From: Planctomycetota bacterium
GTDB lineage: Bacteria > Planctomycetota > Phycisphaerae > UBA1845
DNA: 63,685 nucleotides
Direction of reading: 5' to 3'
NCBI GenBank assembly: GCA_024276605.1
Contig: JAJRWX010000047.1
Location: forward strand, 1-63,685
Positions 1-8,937 of this stretch are shown piece by piece. The notes beneath the pieces are model-generated. The model searched no databases and was not told the origin of the DNA. It saw only the letters and a program-made list of their open reading frames with translations. The number at the start of each line of letters is the position of its first letter. Position 1 is the first letter of the stretch. Both the position numbers and the translations under genes were made by a program.

Positions 1-66
1 AGGTCTGGCCAGGATATAGCCCCAAAGACATCCGCCAAGAAAAAACTTGAGGAAAAGAAGCTATGA
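1..66 (+). CDS. 3' end of an unidentified gene, cut by the window edge
   Basis: An open frame enters the window and runs for 21 codons to a TGA at 64-66. The visible tail is very lysine-rich and has no recognisable motif. Its position directly before the repeated motif at 89-140 fits the last gene of an insertion sequence (an IstB-type ATPase would be expected in an IS21 element), but the 21 residues cannot confirm that. It could also be a chance open frame. Confidence 0.35.
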   Translation, partial: RSGQDIAPKTSAKKKLEEKKL

Positions 67-88
67 GGTATAAGAAGGAAACAACCAC

Positions 89-140
89 TGGCCGGTTTTA
101 ACCCGCCCATCAGTGGCTGGTTTTAACCTGCCCGGTGACA
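89..140 (+). mobile_element. Probable right end of an IS21-type insertion sequence
   Basis: Two near-identical 20-bp direct repeats, at 89-108 and 114-133 (18 of 20 identical, core GGTTTTAACC), are followed by a short run ending in CA at 139-140. Read on the other strand this begins TGTCACCGGG and then carries two internal repeats. IS21-family ends are known to start with TG, finish with CA and carry several internal ~20-bp repeats that bind the transposase. The other end and the transposase genes lie outside the window, so the call rests on end structure alone. Confidence 0.4.
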
Positions 141-660
141 GAAGTCACACAAAACTCTGAAACCAATACATCAGCAGTTCGCAACTCAAAAGATAACTTT
201 ACTTTATCTGGATGAGGCATCATTCAAGTGCAGCGTGTCTTATCACTGCACCACTCACGCGCATCGAAATGACGGACAAACATCAAAGACACGACGCGAT
301 ACAAATGACCACTAACCGATCTAGCACATCGCCGCATATGTTACGACGGTTAGAAACACAACGCGTAACTTCCGACGAAAGAACATGTAAAGTTGTAATT
401 GCCACATATCAATTCCCTCCTCCAGATACACCAAGCACCATAATGAGATATGGAGCAAGGATCACGCCAATCACTCCTACACGTTAGACACACTACAAGG
501 AGCGATAATAACCACGTCAGAGATACGATCATGAGAGAAAAGCTACACCTGGAGATATGGGCAAACTGTATGGGTTATACAGACATCGACGCTCAAAGAA
601 CACCACTATGGTGATTCTAATCACATCTTGGCTATCGCGCCCACTTGATCACTTGAAAAG
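141..660. other. Stretch without a supported gene
   Basis: Short open frames on both strands have no recognisable domain, no good ribosome binding site and no neighbour logic. I see no tRNA, hairpin terminator or repeat beyond the element end at 140. Confidence 0.5.
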
Positions 661-3600
661 CTACTCAAGGCAATCGGAGATTTTATTGCCGTTGAGGTCC
701 AGGTCGGGTATCCCACAGCCGCAGTCCCCAGGAGTGATTTTGAACGGGTCGTCGGGACACAGATCAATACAATCAGCCGTGCCGTCGTCGTCGCGGTCAG
801 TATCCGGATTACCACATCCGCACTGCCCCGGGTCAATTTTAGCCATGTCACCAGGACACAGATCATCGCAAAGGATAGCTGCGTCTGTGTAGGGATAAAC
901 GGCCAGTTGAAACGCGTTAACAACAAGAAGTATATCCGCGGCATTGATCAATCCATTGGGCGACACACCATGTAGATCCACCCAAGTAAGCTCTGGCGCA
1001 TTCGGTTGCAGACGTAACGCCAATACGACGGCTGTAATATCCACAGCATTCAAAATGTTGTTCGGCGGTGACCAACCAAATGCATCCTGTTGGCCTACAA
1101 CATCTCCCCACACATTGGTTGTAACAAGTGTAGCTGGAGGGGAATATTGAAACTCGTTGTTGGGATTCTGACCACTGGCTATGCCTTGTAGAAAATAGGT
1201 GCTATTCGGTTCTACATCGGCGTCACCAATATGAATGGGCTGTGATCCCCAGTCTGCGTAAACGGGAACGCAAGACAAACGAGCGTTCGAGAATTGATCA
1301 GGCACATCTACCCACTTCACGATACCCGGCTTATCTGGAGAAATCAGTCGCAGCGCTTGAATCACATTGGTAGGGTCAAAAATACTAGGGCCGCCGGCTA
1401 CAAACGATAAGTAACGATTCTTCACTACCCCAACAGCCATGGGCGTGCCAACCTGACTACACTCATCGGGTAGGCCGTCGAAATCCGCATCCTGTTGGGA
1501 TTGGTTAGCCAGAGCACATCCGTCAGTCGTGCCGTTACTATCACAATCGCTTAATATCTGACACTCATCCGGCAAACGGTCAGCCCGTCCACCACCACCT
1601 GTCGTAGATAAGAACGCTTGAAGATCGGCAAAATCTTGGTCAATGTACTCAGGGTGTGCGCCACCGGTATGCATTGTGGGTGCTAGCAATTGCAACCAGA
1701 GCATATCGCGCGAATGATCCCGAATGTCCGGACCAAATCCACCAGAGCCATCGACACCGTGACAATTGATACACGATCCTCCCCATATCCCTTCACCATC
1801 CAACGGATTACCTACAGGGCCACCGTCACAATCAAGACTGGAACCAATAAAAATGTCGCAAACGTCGTTGGTTCCGTTATTGTTGCAATCCGTAAATTGG
1901 CATTGGTCAGGAATGCCATCCAGATTACAATCCGGCAGACCTTCACAATTGTCACGGAATCCATTGCCATTGCAATCAGTACAATCTGCTCCTAAACAAG
2001 GTGGAGGATCACCGCCGATACAAAGTCCGCCTATGCATACATCGGTTACGGTGCAGGCATCATTGTCATCACAAAAAACCGTGTTATTGGTAAACGTACA
2101 GATATTATTGATACATATATCGTCAGTGCATGGATTACCGTCGTCACATTCACTATCAATTAAGCAATCAAGAAGACACTCAATAGTAATACGAACAGCA
2201 TCAACACCGGCTTCCATCACAGAGGGTGATCCGGCATCTGTAGCTAAAAACCGCACTGAAAGCGATAAGGCGTTAGGAAACAGCCCGCTAATGTCTATCG
2301 TATCTGTTTGCCACACACCCACGTCGTTATTATAAATCGCCACTGTAACCCAAGTGTTTCCCTGATCCTCAGAGAGTTGCACGGTAAGTGAGTCAGCACT
2401 GAGTACATCGCTGGTCCCAATCCAATAAGCATACGATAGCGTGACATTACCCTGGGCAAGTTCAAACATAGGGCTTGTTAAAATAACCGTACCGTTGTCA
2501 ACATCGTGATCGCCGTTGTCGATATTATTTTCCGTTAGATAACAGCCATTACCACCATCAAAATCGTCGGTAGGATCGCGTCGCGTCCCGTCCCCTGCCG
2601 GTAGTCCCCAGTCCCAAAAACCACCAGTAGCCGCAGACACACTGGTAGGCCAAAAGGGATTGATGAGAAAGTGTTCGTCCAGAATCACTGGTGAACAAAA
2701 ATCCGGATCGCATCGATTACCAATACCATCACTATCATCATCAAGCTGATTGGGGTTGAAGTCACTGGGGCAATTATCGCAGTCATCAGGCACGGTATCA
2801 GCATCGACATCTAGTAGGTCATCAAAACCGGGGCATGTGTCGCAAAAATCGGGAACGGTGTCGAAGTCAGTATCGATCAAATCGTTACCACCATCACACA
2901 CATCGCAGGAATCGACTACGCCATCTAAGTCCGAATCAGCCTCGCATTCATCAGGGATACCGTTATCAGCACAATCCAAACTCAGGCCGCAACCTACTAT
3001 ATTGCATTTTCCCCCGATCTGACCACAATCGATATCACACGCATCAAGTATGTTATTTAGATTACAGTCGGGAGGATCGCTAGGTGGTCCGAGGATAGGT
3101 ACGGACAACGTATCCGGTACACCGGGTTTGAACATACCTAAAGTCAAACTTGTCGTGACCGGGGCAGCGTTAATCTCGAAACTGAAGTTGTACATCGTCC
3201 CCCAGCGCAACGCGTTGGCATTCTCATTGACGTTAAAAGTTTCTGTAGACCAGGTAATCTGATTATTGGTAATCGTCACTGGCCAATCAGTGCCGTCGAA
3301 TATTTCTCCACTGTGATAATCAACATCGTGGAACACCGTATTGGTTATGTTTGCATTGAGAAATATAGGCACACTAAAGCTGCCCACCGATCGATCCGAA
3401 TTCAGATTATAGACGGCGTAGTCATATCGCCATACGGAACCACCTAAAGCAGTCACGTTGACCGCAACGATAAAGCGTTCCCCATTAGGAAGCTGCGCCT
3501 CGACAAGCCCCACGCTGGGATCCTCTTTTTGCCAGGACAGAATCGCAGGCTCGGTCACGAAAGTGGTAAAGTCGGGCGACGTAGATATGACGTACATCCC

Positions 3601-4965
3601 ATCGACAAAATCAACAATGATTTGACGATGAGAAGCATTGTTCAACTGATTGCCAGCCGCGGTATCGTCGGGAGCTACGTAATAAGCCTCGACGAAATAC
3701 TTTGCACCGGCATTTAGCCCGAGATCCAGATCATCATTTTGTACCTGTAACCGCCGCCCTATGACAGGAGCGGCTGGGGGTGCCTGAAAAGGAAACGGAA
3801 ACAAAGCCGTGAATCCGTTCACGTCACCACGAGGACCAAGATTAGCTGTATTGCCGTTTAAGTCTGCAGAGTAAGGGTCAGAGCATCCCACACCAAGAGA
3901 ACTGCCTGAGGGATCGCCAACACAACTGCCGGGACTGCTGCAATATTCGTTAGATTGAGCAAAAAAGCCATGCTTAAGCCAACTCATCCCAATCTGTTCA
4001 AAGGTTCCATTTCGCAAACGGTACATATTCTGAGCAATCACAGGATGTTGGTTGGTGTTTGCCTCCCAGCTTACCGGTTGATCGCCAATATTACAGGCGC
4101 GCGTACCCACTGCAAAAGCAGAAATGCTCCCCGAACTTCCAAAACTGCTAAGTTCGTACAAATCTCCAACGATAACGTCAGCACCTATCACAGCGCTCTG
4201 AGCAGCAAAAGCTCCGCTGCTTGCAGTTTTGTTTTCGCCGGTCTGCGGCTGAAGCTCCCCTTCTTGGCGCAACTCGGATAGCGTAGCATGCACATGAATA
4301 CGCCCAATTGATTGTCCAGCAAATGCAGGCAACTGTAATTGGTCTAACATCTCCTGAGAAAAGTAGAGTTGCGCATCAAGCTCAAAGGAGGCACTTTCAC
4401 GAGAAAAATCAACGCGTGTGTCGCCCAATACAAAAGCGCGCCGCACTGCGGCCGGCTCAAGCATACTGGTGACACTCCAATGCCCGGATTCATTAGCGCC
4501 CACACCAAAATTACCCAAAGTGTATCGCACACCATGGGACGCAAATGCTACAGCCCCACGGCTAGTGATTGTACCTCGCCACTCTATATTCGGATGATTG
4601 TATTGAAAACGTGCCACGAAGGTGGCCACGTCAGAAATGGGAAACGTTAGTTTCTCAGATTCTATGTTATCTGTCTGAGCTTGATGATGAGCTACGGTAA
4701 GTATACCGAACCGTGATAAGAGTTGAGTATTTAATTCAATCTCAACCGTGCCACCATCTATTCCCATCGATAAAACATTATCTGGGTTTATTGACTGATT
4801 CGCAGCAACCTCTACACCTTCATCAGCTATTGCGCGGGGGGAAGACCATAAACCGATCAAAACACTCAGTGCACAACATAGCCATAGTCGCCCGCACCAT
4901 CGGTAAACTTGAGAAAAAATCGACCTGGGTAATCGCGTTATCACTTCATCGCATACATACCACAC
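661..4965 (-). CDS. Large exported multidomain protein with TSP3-type calcium repeats, an embedded c-type cytochrome motif and a dockerin-like tail
   Basis: About 1,434 residues. The N-terminus has an Arg-rich stretch and a hydrophobic segment ending near residue 47, so export is likely. The start is a GTG; no in-frame ATG is available before the hydrophobic segment. Residues about 50-620 form unrecognised beta-rich sequence. From about 630 to 755 there are Asp-rich repeats of the thrombospondin type-3 kind (DxDxDGxxD). Residues 760-920 resemble a jelly-roll/MAM-like ectodomain. One CTDC-type Cys unit lies near 935-1005. At C1065 there is a CINCH haem-binding motif followed by Met1098, the layout of a class I cytochrome c. 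From about 1287 two dockerin-like half-repeats follow, then further TSP3-like repeats to the end. The function is unknown. Likely periplasmic or cell-surface; the single haem motif suggests a redox role or a decayed domain. No operon partner is visible. Confidence 0.8.
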   Translation of the reverse strand: MWYVCDEVITRLPRSIFSQVYRWCGRLWLCCALSVLIGLWSSPRAIADEGVEVAANQSINPDNVLSMGIDGGTVEIELNTQLLSRFGILTVAHHQAQTDNIESEKLTFPISDVATFVARFQYNHPNIEWRGTITSRGAVAFASHGVRYTLGNFGVGANESGHWSVTSMLEPAAVRRAFVLGDTRVDFSRESASFELDAQLYFSQEMLDQLQLPAFAGQSIGRIHVHATLSELRQEGELQPQTGENKTASSGAFAAQSAVIGADVIVGDLYELSSFGSSGSISAFAVGTRACNIGDQPVSWEANTNQHPVIAQNMYRLRNGTFEQIGMSWLKHGFFAQSNEYCSSPGSCVGDPSGSSLGVGCSDPYSADLNGNTANLGPRGDVNGFTALFPFPFQAPPAAPVIGRRLQVQNDDLDLGLNAGAKYFVEAYYVAPDDTAAGNQLNNASHRQIIVDFVDGMYVISTSPDFTTFVTEPAILSWQKEDPSVGLVEAQLPNGERFIVAVNVTALGGSVWRYDYAVYNLNSDRSVGSFSVPIFLNANITNTVFHDVDYHSGEIFDGTDWPVTITNNQITWSTETFNVNENANALRWGTMYNFSFEINAAPVTTSLTLGMFKPGVPDTLSVPILGPPSDPPDCNLNNILDACDIDCGQIGGKCNIVGCGLSLDCADNGIPDECEADSDLDGVVDSCDVCDGGNDLIDTDFDTVPDFCDTCPGFDDLLDVDADTVPDDCDNCPSDFNPNQLDDDSDGIGNRCDPDFCSPVILDEHFLINPFWPTSVSAATGGFWDWGLPAGDGTRRDPTDDFDGGNGCYLTENNIDNGDHDVDNGTVILTSPMFELAQGNVTLSYAYWIGTSDVLSADSLTVQLSEDQGNTWVTVAIYNNDVGVWQTDTIDISGLFPNALSLSVRFLATDAGSPSVMEAGVDAVRITIECLLDCLIDSECDDGNPCTDDICINNICTFTNNTVFCDDNDACTVTDVCIGGLCIGGDPPPCLGADCTDCNGNGFRDNCEGLPDCNLDGIPDQCQFTDCNNNGTNDVCDIFIGSSLDCDGGPVGNPLDGEGIWGGSCINCHGVDGSGGFGPDIRDHSRDMLWLQLLAPTMHTGGAHPEYIDQDFADLQAFLSTTGGGGRADRLPDECQILSDCDSNGTTDGCALANQSQQDADFDGLPDECSQVGTPMAVGVVKNRYLSFVAGGPSIFDPTNVIQALRLISPDKPGIVKWVDVPDQFSNARLSCVPVYADWGSQPIHIGDADVEPNSTYFLQGIASGQNPNNEFQYSPPATLVTTNVWGDVVGQQDAFGWSPPNNILNAVDITAVVLALRLQPNAPELTWVDLHGVSPNGLINAADILLVVNAFQLAVYPYTDAAILCDDLCPGDMAKIDPGQCGCGNPDTDRDDDGTADCIDLCPDDPFKITPGDCGCGIPDLDLNGNKISDCLE

Positions 4966-5736
4966 GTCGATCGCCCATCAGCCTCAATAACCCACAGGGT
5001 TTATTAGGCCTAATAGTTGGACGAGGTAAGCGTAGCTTCTTTCCTGCCGCCTAAATCTTCTGTCAACATCGTGCCTTCAAACATCCAAGACAGACACGTC
5101 ATTAGTCTATCAGCATACTTCGCCGAATACAAGGATAATCAGCCCACCTTTATAAGACCAAGTATTCGTAACCCCATCCTAATAAAGGCTTTACATCAAT
5201 GATATAAACAGTTTAGCTATCCATGAATGGACAAATAAACTGACTAAACCAGCACAAGAGCTTAGCTTTGATTATTATATGACGTCAGCATCCAACTTCT
5301 TATCCGCTAGATTATCTTGAAACATCGATATGCCTGATACACGAATGTTCTAACGACGGGGCAACAGTTACCGTGTTAATTCAACGCGATAAACAACTAT
5401 GGTGAATCACGAATCTTAAGCCCTAAAATATCAGCGTTTGGGATCAATTCAAGCGTGTCAACCTTGATGTGGGTGAGATGTATTATTCGGAACAAGCGTA
5501 ACTTCTGATGTAGAATTTTGTTATAAACTCAATAGGGTCCAAACATGGCGTACATGGCATGATGATTATACAAGTCAAGGGTTCGCCTATTGAACAGGTC
5601 CGTTTTCCAAGATCAGTGTCACGAACGCGCAACGACATATGCTGCCTCGTTGACCTACATTCGTCGGGAGATAATGATTGATATGCAGAGATGATGATGT
5701 GTATCAAAGCGCTATTTACGATGCCGTGGTTATGGA
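4966..5736. other. Stretch without a supported gene
   Basis: About 770 bp between divergent genes. It should hold promoters for both the exported protein at 661-4965 and the rhodanese gene at 5737, but I cannot pick a convincing -35/-10 pair. Short open frames on both strands lack recognisable motifs. The sequence is AT-richer than its neighbours. Confidence 0.5.
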
Positions 5737-6366
5737 ATGTACAACATGATTCGCATGCTTAAAGAAATCGTACTGCTGGTCATCGTGGGTACGACCCTTG
5801 CTGTACTGGCTAACGCAGTCCGAGCCAATCCCGCAATCAAAGGCCATCTATCGTGGGGACGAAACTATTTCAAAAAAATTACTCTAAACCCAAGTAACAA
5901 AAATAATGACATGCAAATCAATATGCAAACATCTGTCGAGAAGTCACTAAAGACCCCATCGAACTCTCTCAAGAGTCAACCACCAATCCAACCGGCACAT
6001 CCTGAGCATGGGTTCCAGGTTATCGCACACAAAGATGTCGTAGCGTTGCTAGACGATCCCAATACGCAGGCTTATTTGAATATATTCGTGGACGCCCGCA
6101 ATGATGATGCTTTTGAAAAGGGGCATATACCAGGTGCGATTCAGGCGGACCATTATCAGTTGGAGATGTATGTTGATGACTTAATGCAGTTTGCCCCGGC
6201 AGCCGACAAAATCGTTGTCTATTGTAATGGCGGCGAATGTGAAGATAGCATTTTCATGTGTCAGGATTTGCTCGAACTCGGCATCGACCCGAGCGTACTT
6301 TTTCTATACGAAGGTGGCTGGAAAGCATGGGAAGCCAGCAGTGCACCTATTGAAACCGGTCGTTAA
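5737..6366 (+). CDS. Membrane-anchored rhodanese-domain protein
   Basis: 209 residues. A hydrophobic N-terminal helix (residues 10-27) acts as a signal or anchor, followed by a Lys/Ser/Asn-rich linker to about residue 90. The rhodanese fold covers residues 93-205: the FVDARN element (118-122), the KGHIPGA element (128-134) and the active-site loop starting at Cys163 (YCNGGECEDS). Rhodanese domains transfer sulfane sulfur via a cysteine persulfide. The loop contains a second Cys (168), which is unusual and could form a disulfide. It is followed after 22 bp by a MauE/DoxX-type membrane protein, suggesting a shared redox or sulfur-handling role in the periplasm. The ATG at 5737 is the first of three nearby in-frame ATGs, so the exact start is uncertain. 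Confidence 0.8.
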   Translation: MYNMIRMLKEIVLLVIVGTTLAVLANAVRANPAIKGHLSWGRNYFKKITLNPSNKNNDMQINMQTSVEKSLKTPSNSLKSQPPIQPAHPEHGFQVIAHKDVVALLDDPNTQAYLNIFVDARNDDAFEKGHIPGAIQADHYQLEMYVDDLMQFAPAADKIVVYCNGGECEDSIFMCQDLLELGIDPSVLFLYEGGWKAWEASSAPIETGR

Positions 6367-6388
6367 TGACACCATAGGTATAGATGAT

Positions 6389-6964
6389 ATGATCTCTTGG
6401 TTCGATCAAAAACGACTTTCTCTAGCTTCGGTGATGCGAATCTACTTGGGTGGATACTTCATATACGCGGGTATCAACAAGATCATCGATCCGGTGGGCT
6501 TTCTTAAAGCTATCCATCTTTACAATTTGCTGCCGGAAAATCCGTCCTTTTTTCTTAACGGCACAGCCATTATTCTTCCCTGGCTCGAAATAGTTTGCGG
6601 CATCGCGTTACTGATCGGCTGGTATGTACGCGGCGCAGCTACAATCATGGCCATGATGCTGTGTGTCTTCACGCCGGCCATTTTCTTGAGAAGCTTAGCG
6701 GTCATGCAGGAGCAGGGTATCAATTTCTTCGCTGTGGAATTCGATTGTGGCTGCGGAACCGGGGCAGAAGTGATCTGGTTCAAACTGTGCAAGAATTTTG
6801 GATTGTTTACGCTCGCGGTGATTACCGCTTTGTCTAGATCGCGATATTTTGCCATTGAAGGATGGTTGTGCAAACGAGCCGCCGCATCCGGCACATGCTC
6901 CATAGCCGCAACTTCCAGCCATAAATCAACGACGACTAAGGCCGCTGTGGACCCAACGAGATAA
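6389..6964 (+). CDS. MauE/DoxX-family redox-associated membrane protein
   Basis: About 191 residues from the ATG at 6389, just after the rhodanese stop; the frame is open further upstream but that part overlaps the rhodanese gene. Four hydrophobic segments are visible: the YLGGYFIYAGINKI region, the IILPWLEIVCGIALLIGW region, the AATIMAMMLCVF region, and a last one beginning LFTLAVITAL. A Cys-rich loop (FDCGCGTG) lies before the last segment, as in MauE-type proteins, where such cysteines are linked to disulfide or quinone chemistry. The tail is Ser/Thr/Ala-rich and cytoplasmic or disordered. It probably forms an operon with the rhodanese gene. No specific substrate can be assigned. Confidence 0.75.
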   Translation: MISWFDQKRLSLASVMRIYLGGYFIYAGINKIIDPVGFLKAIHLYNLLPENPSFFLNGTAIILPWLEIVCGIALLIGWYVRGAATIMAMMLCVFTPAIFLRSLAVMQEQGINFFAVEFDCGCGTGAEVIWFKLCKNFGLFTLAVITALSRSRYFAIEGWLCKRAAASGTCSIAATSSHKSTTTKAAVDPTR

Positions 6965-7103
6965 TTTCGCCCTGCTGGATTACATATTCACAGCACTTAC
7001 CATAATGACTTGACATAATTTTCCGCCCTTGGCCCTTGCATCCCGCACAAGGTCTGAGGATCATACGCGCGAATATGTACCCGGTAATCAAGGAGGAACT
7101 AAC

Positions 7104-8282
7104 ATGAAATTAGCCCAACGTGTCATCAACCTGGCTGAGTCGGCAACCCTAGCAGTCTCTTCTCAAGCGGCCAAACTACGAGCGGAAGGCGTCGATGTCA
7201 TTGGCTTCGGCGCAGGCGAACCGGACTTCGACACGCCGGACCACATCAAACAAGCCGCCATATCCGCCATTCAGGAAGGCCAGACAAAATATCCTAAGCC
7301 CGCCTCAGGATTACCGGCTACGCGCAAGGCCATTTGTGCCAAATTTTTACGACAAAATGCACTGTCCTACAAAACGGATGAGGTGATGGTGACTTCCGGG
7401 GGGAAAATGGCCATCTATTTACTCACCCACGCCGTACTGGACCCCGGCGATGAAGTCGTGATACCCAAACCTTATTGGGTTAGCTATCCGGAGATTGTCA
7501 AATTGGCCGGCGGTGTCCCGGTGTTCCCGGTTGGCCCAACTGACAATGATTACAAACTCTCGCCGGATATATTGGCTGATAGTATCACCGATCGAACGCG
7601 CATGGTCATCTTGAACTCCCCTTCTAATCCTAGCGGTGTGACATATCATCCTGACGAGTTAAAGGCACTCGCGACGGTGTTACAGGATCGCGACCTTGTG
7701 GTCATTTCAGATGAAATCTACGACCAGCTTCTTTACCATGGTCAGGAAACAATAAGTTACGCTGCGATCAACGAAAAAACGTATGCCCAAACGGTTACCC
7801 TTAATGCAGCTTCCAAAACCTATTCCATGACCGGTTGGCGGCTCGGCTATGCCGGTGGACCTGCTGAAATTATCAAGGCGATGAAAAAATTGCAGACCCA
7901 ATCCACCAGCGGCGCCGCCACTTTCAATCAAGTCGCCCTGGCTACGGCGCTGAACGAAGATCAATCTGCAGTGGACACCATGAGACGCGCCTTCGAGCAA
8001 CGTGGGCAACACATGTTCGATCGATTGTCATCCTACACCGGCGTACAATGCGCTAGACCCACAGGCGCATTTTATTGTTTTCCAGATGTCAGCGGCACTT
8101 ATAGTAAGCTGGATGTAAGCGGATCAATCGAATTTTCCAGCAAGCTCCTCGATCAAGCGGGCGTGGCTGTCGTACCGGGCATAGCCTTTGGCATGGACGA
8201 GCATGTGCGCTTTTCTTTCGCTACAAGCATGGAAAACATTGACGAAGGACTGAATCGTTTCGAGAAATTCGTTTCGGTATGA
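7104..8282 (+). CDS. aspC: Aspartate aminotransferase (class I, PLP-dependent)
   Basis: 392 residues from the ATG at 7104, chosen because an AAGGAGG ribosome binding site lies at about 7090-7096; the frame is open further upstream without such a site. Family motifs are clear: the GAGEPDFDTP substrate-binding segment, NSPSNPSG, SDEIYD, the PLP lysine K238 in SKTYSMTGWRLGY, and the C-terminal RFSFA element with the substrate-carboxylate Arg. The enzyme interconverts aspartate and oxaloacetate with 2-oxoglutarate/glutamate in the cytoplasm. Related aminotransferases with similar motifs (for instance prephenate-accepting ones) cannot be excluded. Its stop overlaps the start of the next gene (ATGA). 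Confidence 0.9.
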   Translation: MKLAQRVINLAESATLAVSSQAAKLRAEGVDVIGFGAGEPDFDTPDHIKQAAISAIQEGQTKYPKPASGLPATRKAICAKFLRQNALSYKTDEVMVTSGGKMAIYLLTHAVLDPGDEVVIPKPYWVSYPEIVKLAGGVPVFPVGPTDNDYKLSPDILADSITDRTRMVILNSPSNPSGVTYHPDELKALATVLQDRDLVVISDEIYDQLLYHGQETISYAAINEKTYAQTVTLNAASKTYSMTGWRLGYAGGPAEIIKAMKKLQTQSTSGAATFNQVALATALNEDQSAVDTMRRAFEQRGQHMFDRLSSYTGVQCARPTGAFYCFPDVSGTYSKLDVSGSIEFSSKLLDQAGVAVVPGIAFGMDEHVRFSFATSMENIDEGLNRFEKFVSV

Positions 8283-8734
8283 ACAACGCACAGCCGCGAA
8301 GATCGCTATCTTTTGATAATATTGTGGACATACCACCGGAAGTTCAACGACTCAAAGCCGGCTATCACGTGCTGGGCAAATGGTCGTTGGGGCAAACATG
8401 CCAACACCTGGCCGATAGTTTTCATGGATCCATCGACGGGTTTGATTTACGCCATCATCGCATCAAAAGATTTTTCTTGCACAAGAAGATGTTGCAATAT
8501 GCCTTAACAAAAGGTATCCCGCCCAATTACACCGTGGATCCCAACCTATCGCCCCGCAGAGAAATCCCTCTCGCCGACGGCATCCAAGCGATAACATCCG
8601 CCATTGCTCGCTACCAAAAGTATCAAGGGCGACTCCAACCACATCCGCTGTTTGGAAAAATGTCTCGAAACACATGGGATCGCATCCATTGCATTCATAG
8701 CGCGCACCACTTGAGTTTTATCCTGCCTGATTGA
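8279..8734 (+). CDS. DUF1569-like protein (DinB-type fold predicted)
   Basis: 151 residues. Start and preceding stop share an ATGA, so translation is coupled to the aminotransferase. The N-terminal pattern (SFDNIVDI..EVQRL, then WSLGQTCQHLADSF) and the C-terminal W..IHCIHSAHHLSFI with paired His residues match DUF1569 proteins, which are predicted DinB-like four-helix bundles with a metal site. Possible ligands are the His in CQHLA and the HSAHH pair. No signal peptide. The biochemical role is unknown. Confidence 0.65.
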   Translation: MNNAQPRRSLSFDNIVDIPPEVQRLKAGYHVLGKWSLGQTCQHLADSFHGSIDGFDLRHHRIKRFFLHKKMLQYALTKGIPPNYTVDPNLSPRREIPLADGIQAITSAIARYQKYQGRLQPHPLFGKMSRNTWDRIHCIHSAHHLSFILPD

Positions 8735-8937
8735 CTTGGCCTGATACACCGCGTTTTCATTGACGCGACAACTTCTTGCATCTTCAATACCTTGACGTAG
8801 ACATGCGCTGCTGCGATGCTTAAAGCCTAAAGGTCGGTTGAAAACAACCCGTATTGGCATTGTTCTCGCCAGCCTAATGGGGAATAAAATACTGTAGTCT
8901 ACCAATGCTACTGCCGCGAAGGAGGTATATCGTACTC

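Noticed and set aside
5483-5707. 74-codon frame on the minus strand in the gap before the rhodanese gene
   Set aside because: No ribosome binding site, no hydrophobic or domain pattern, and composition like the surrounding noncoding DNA.
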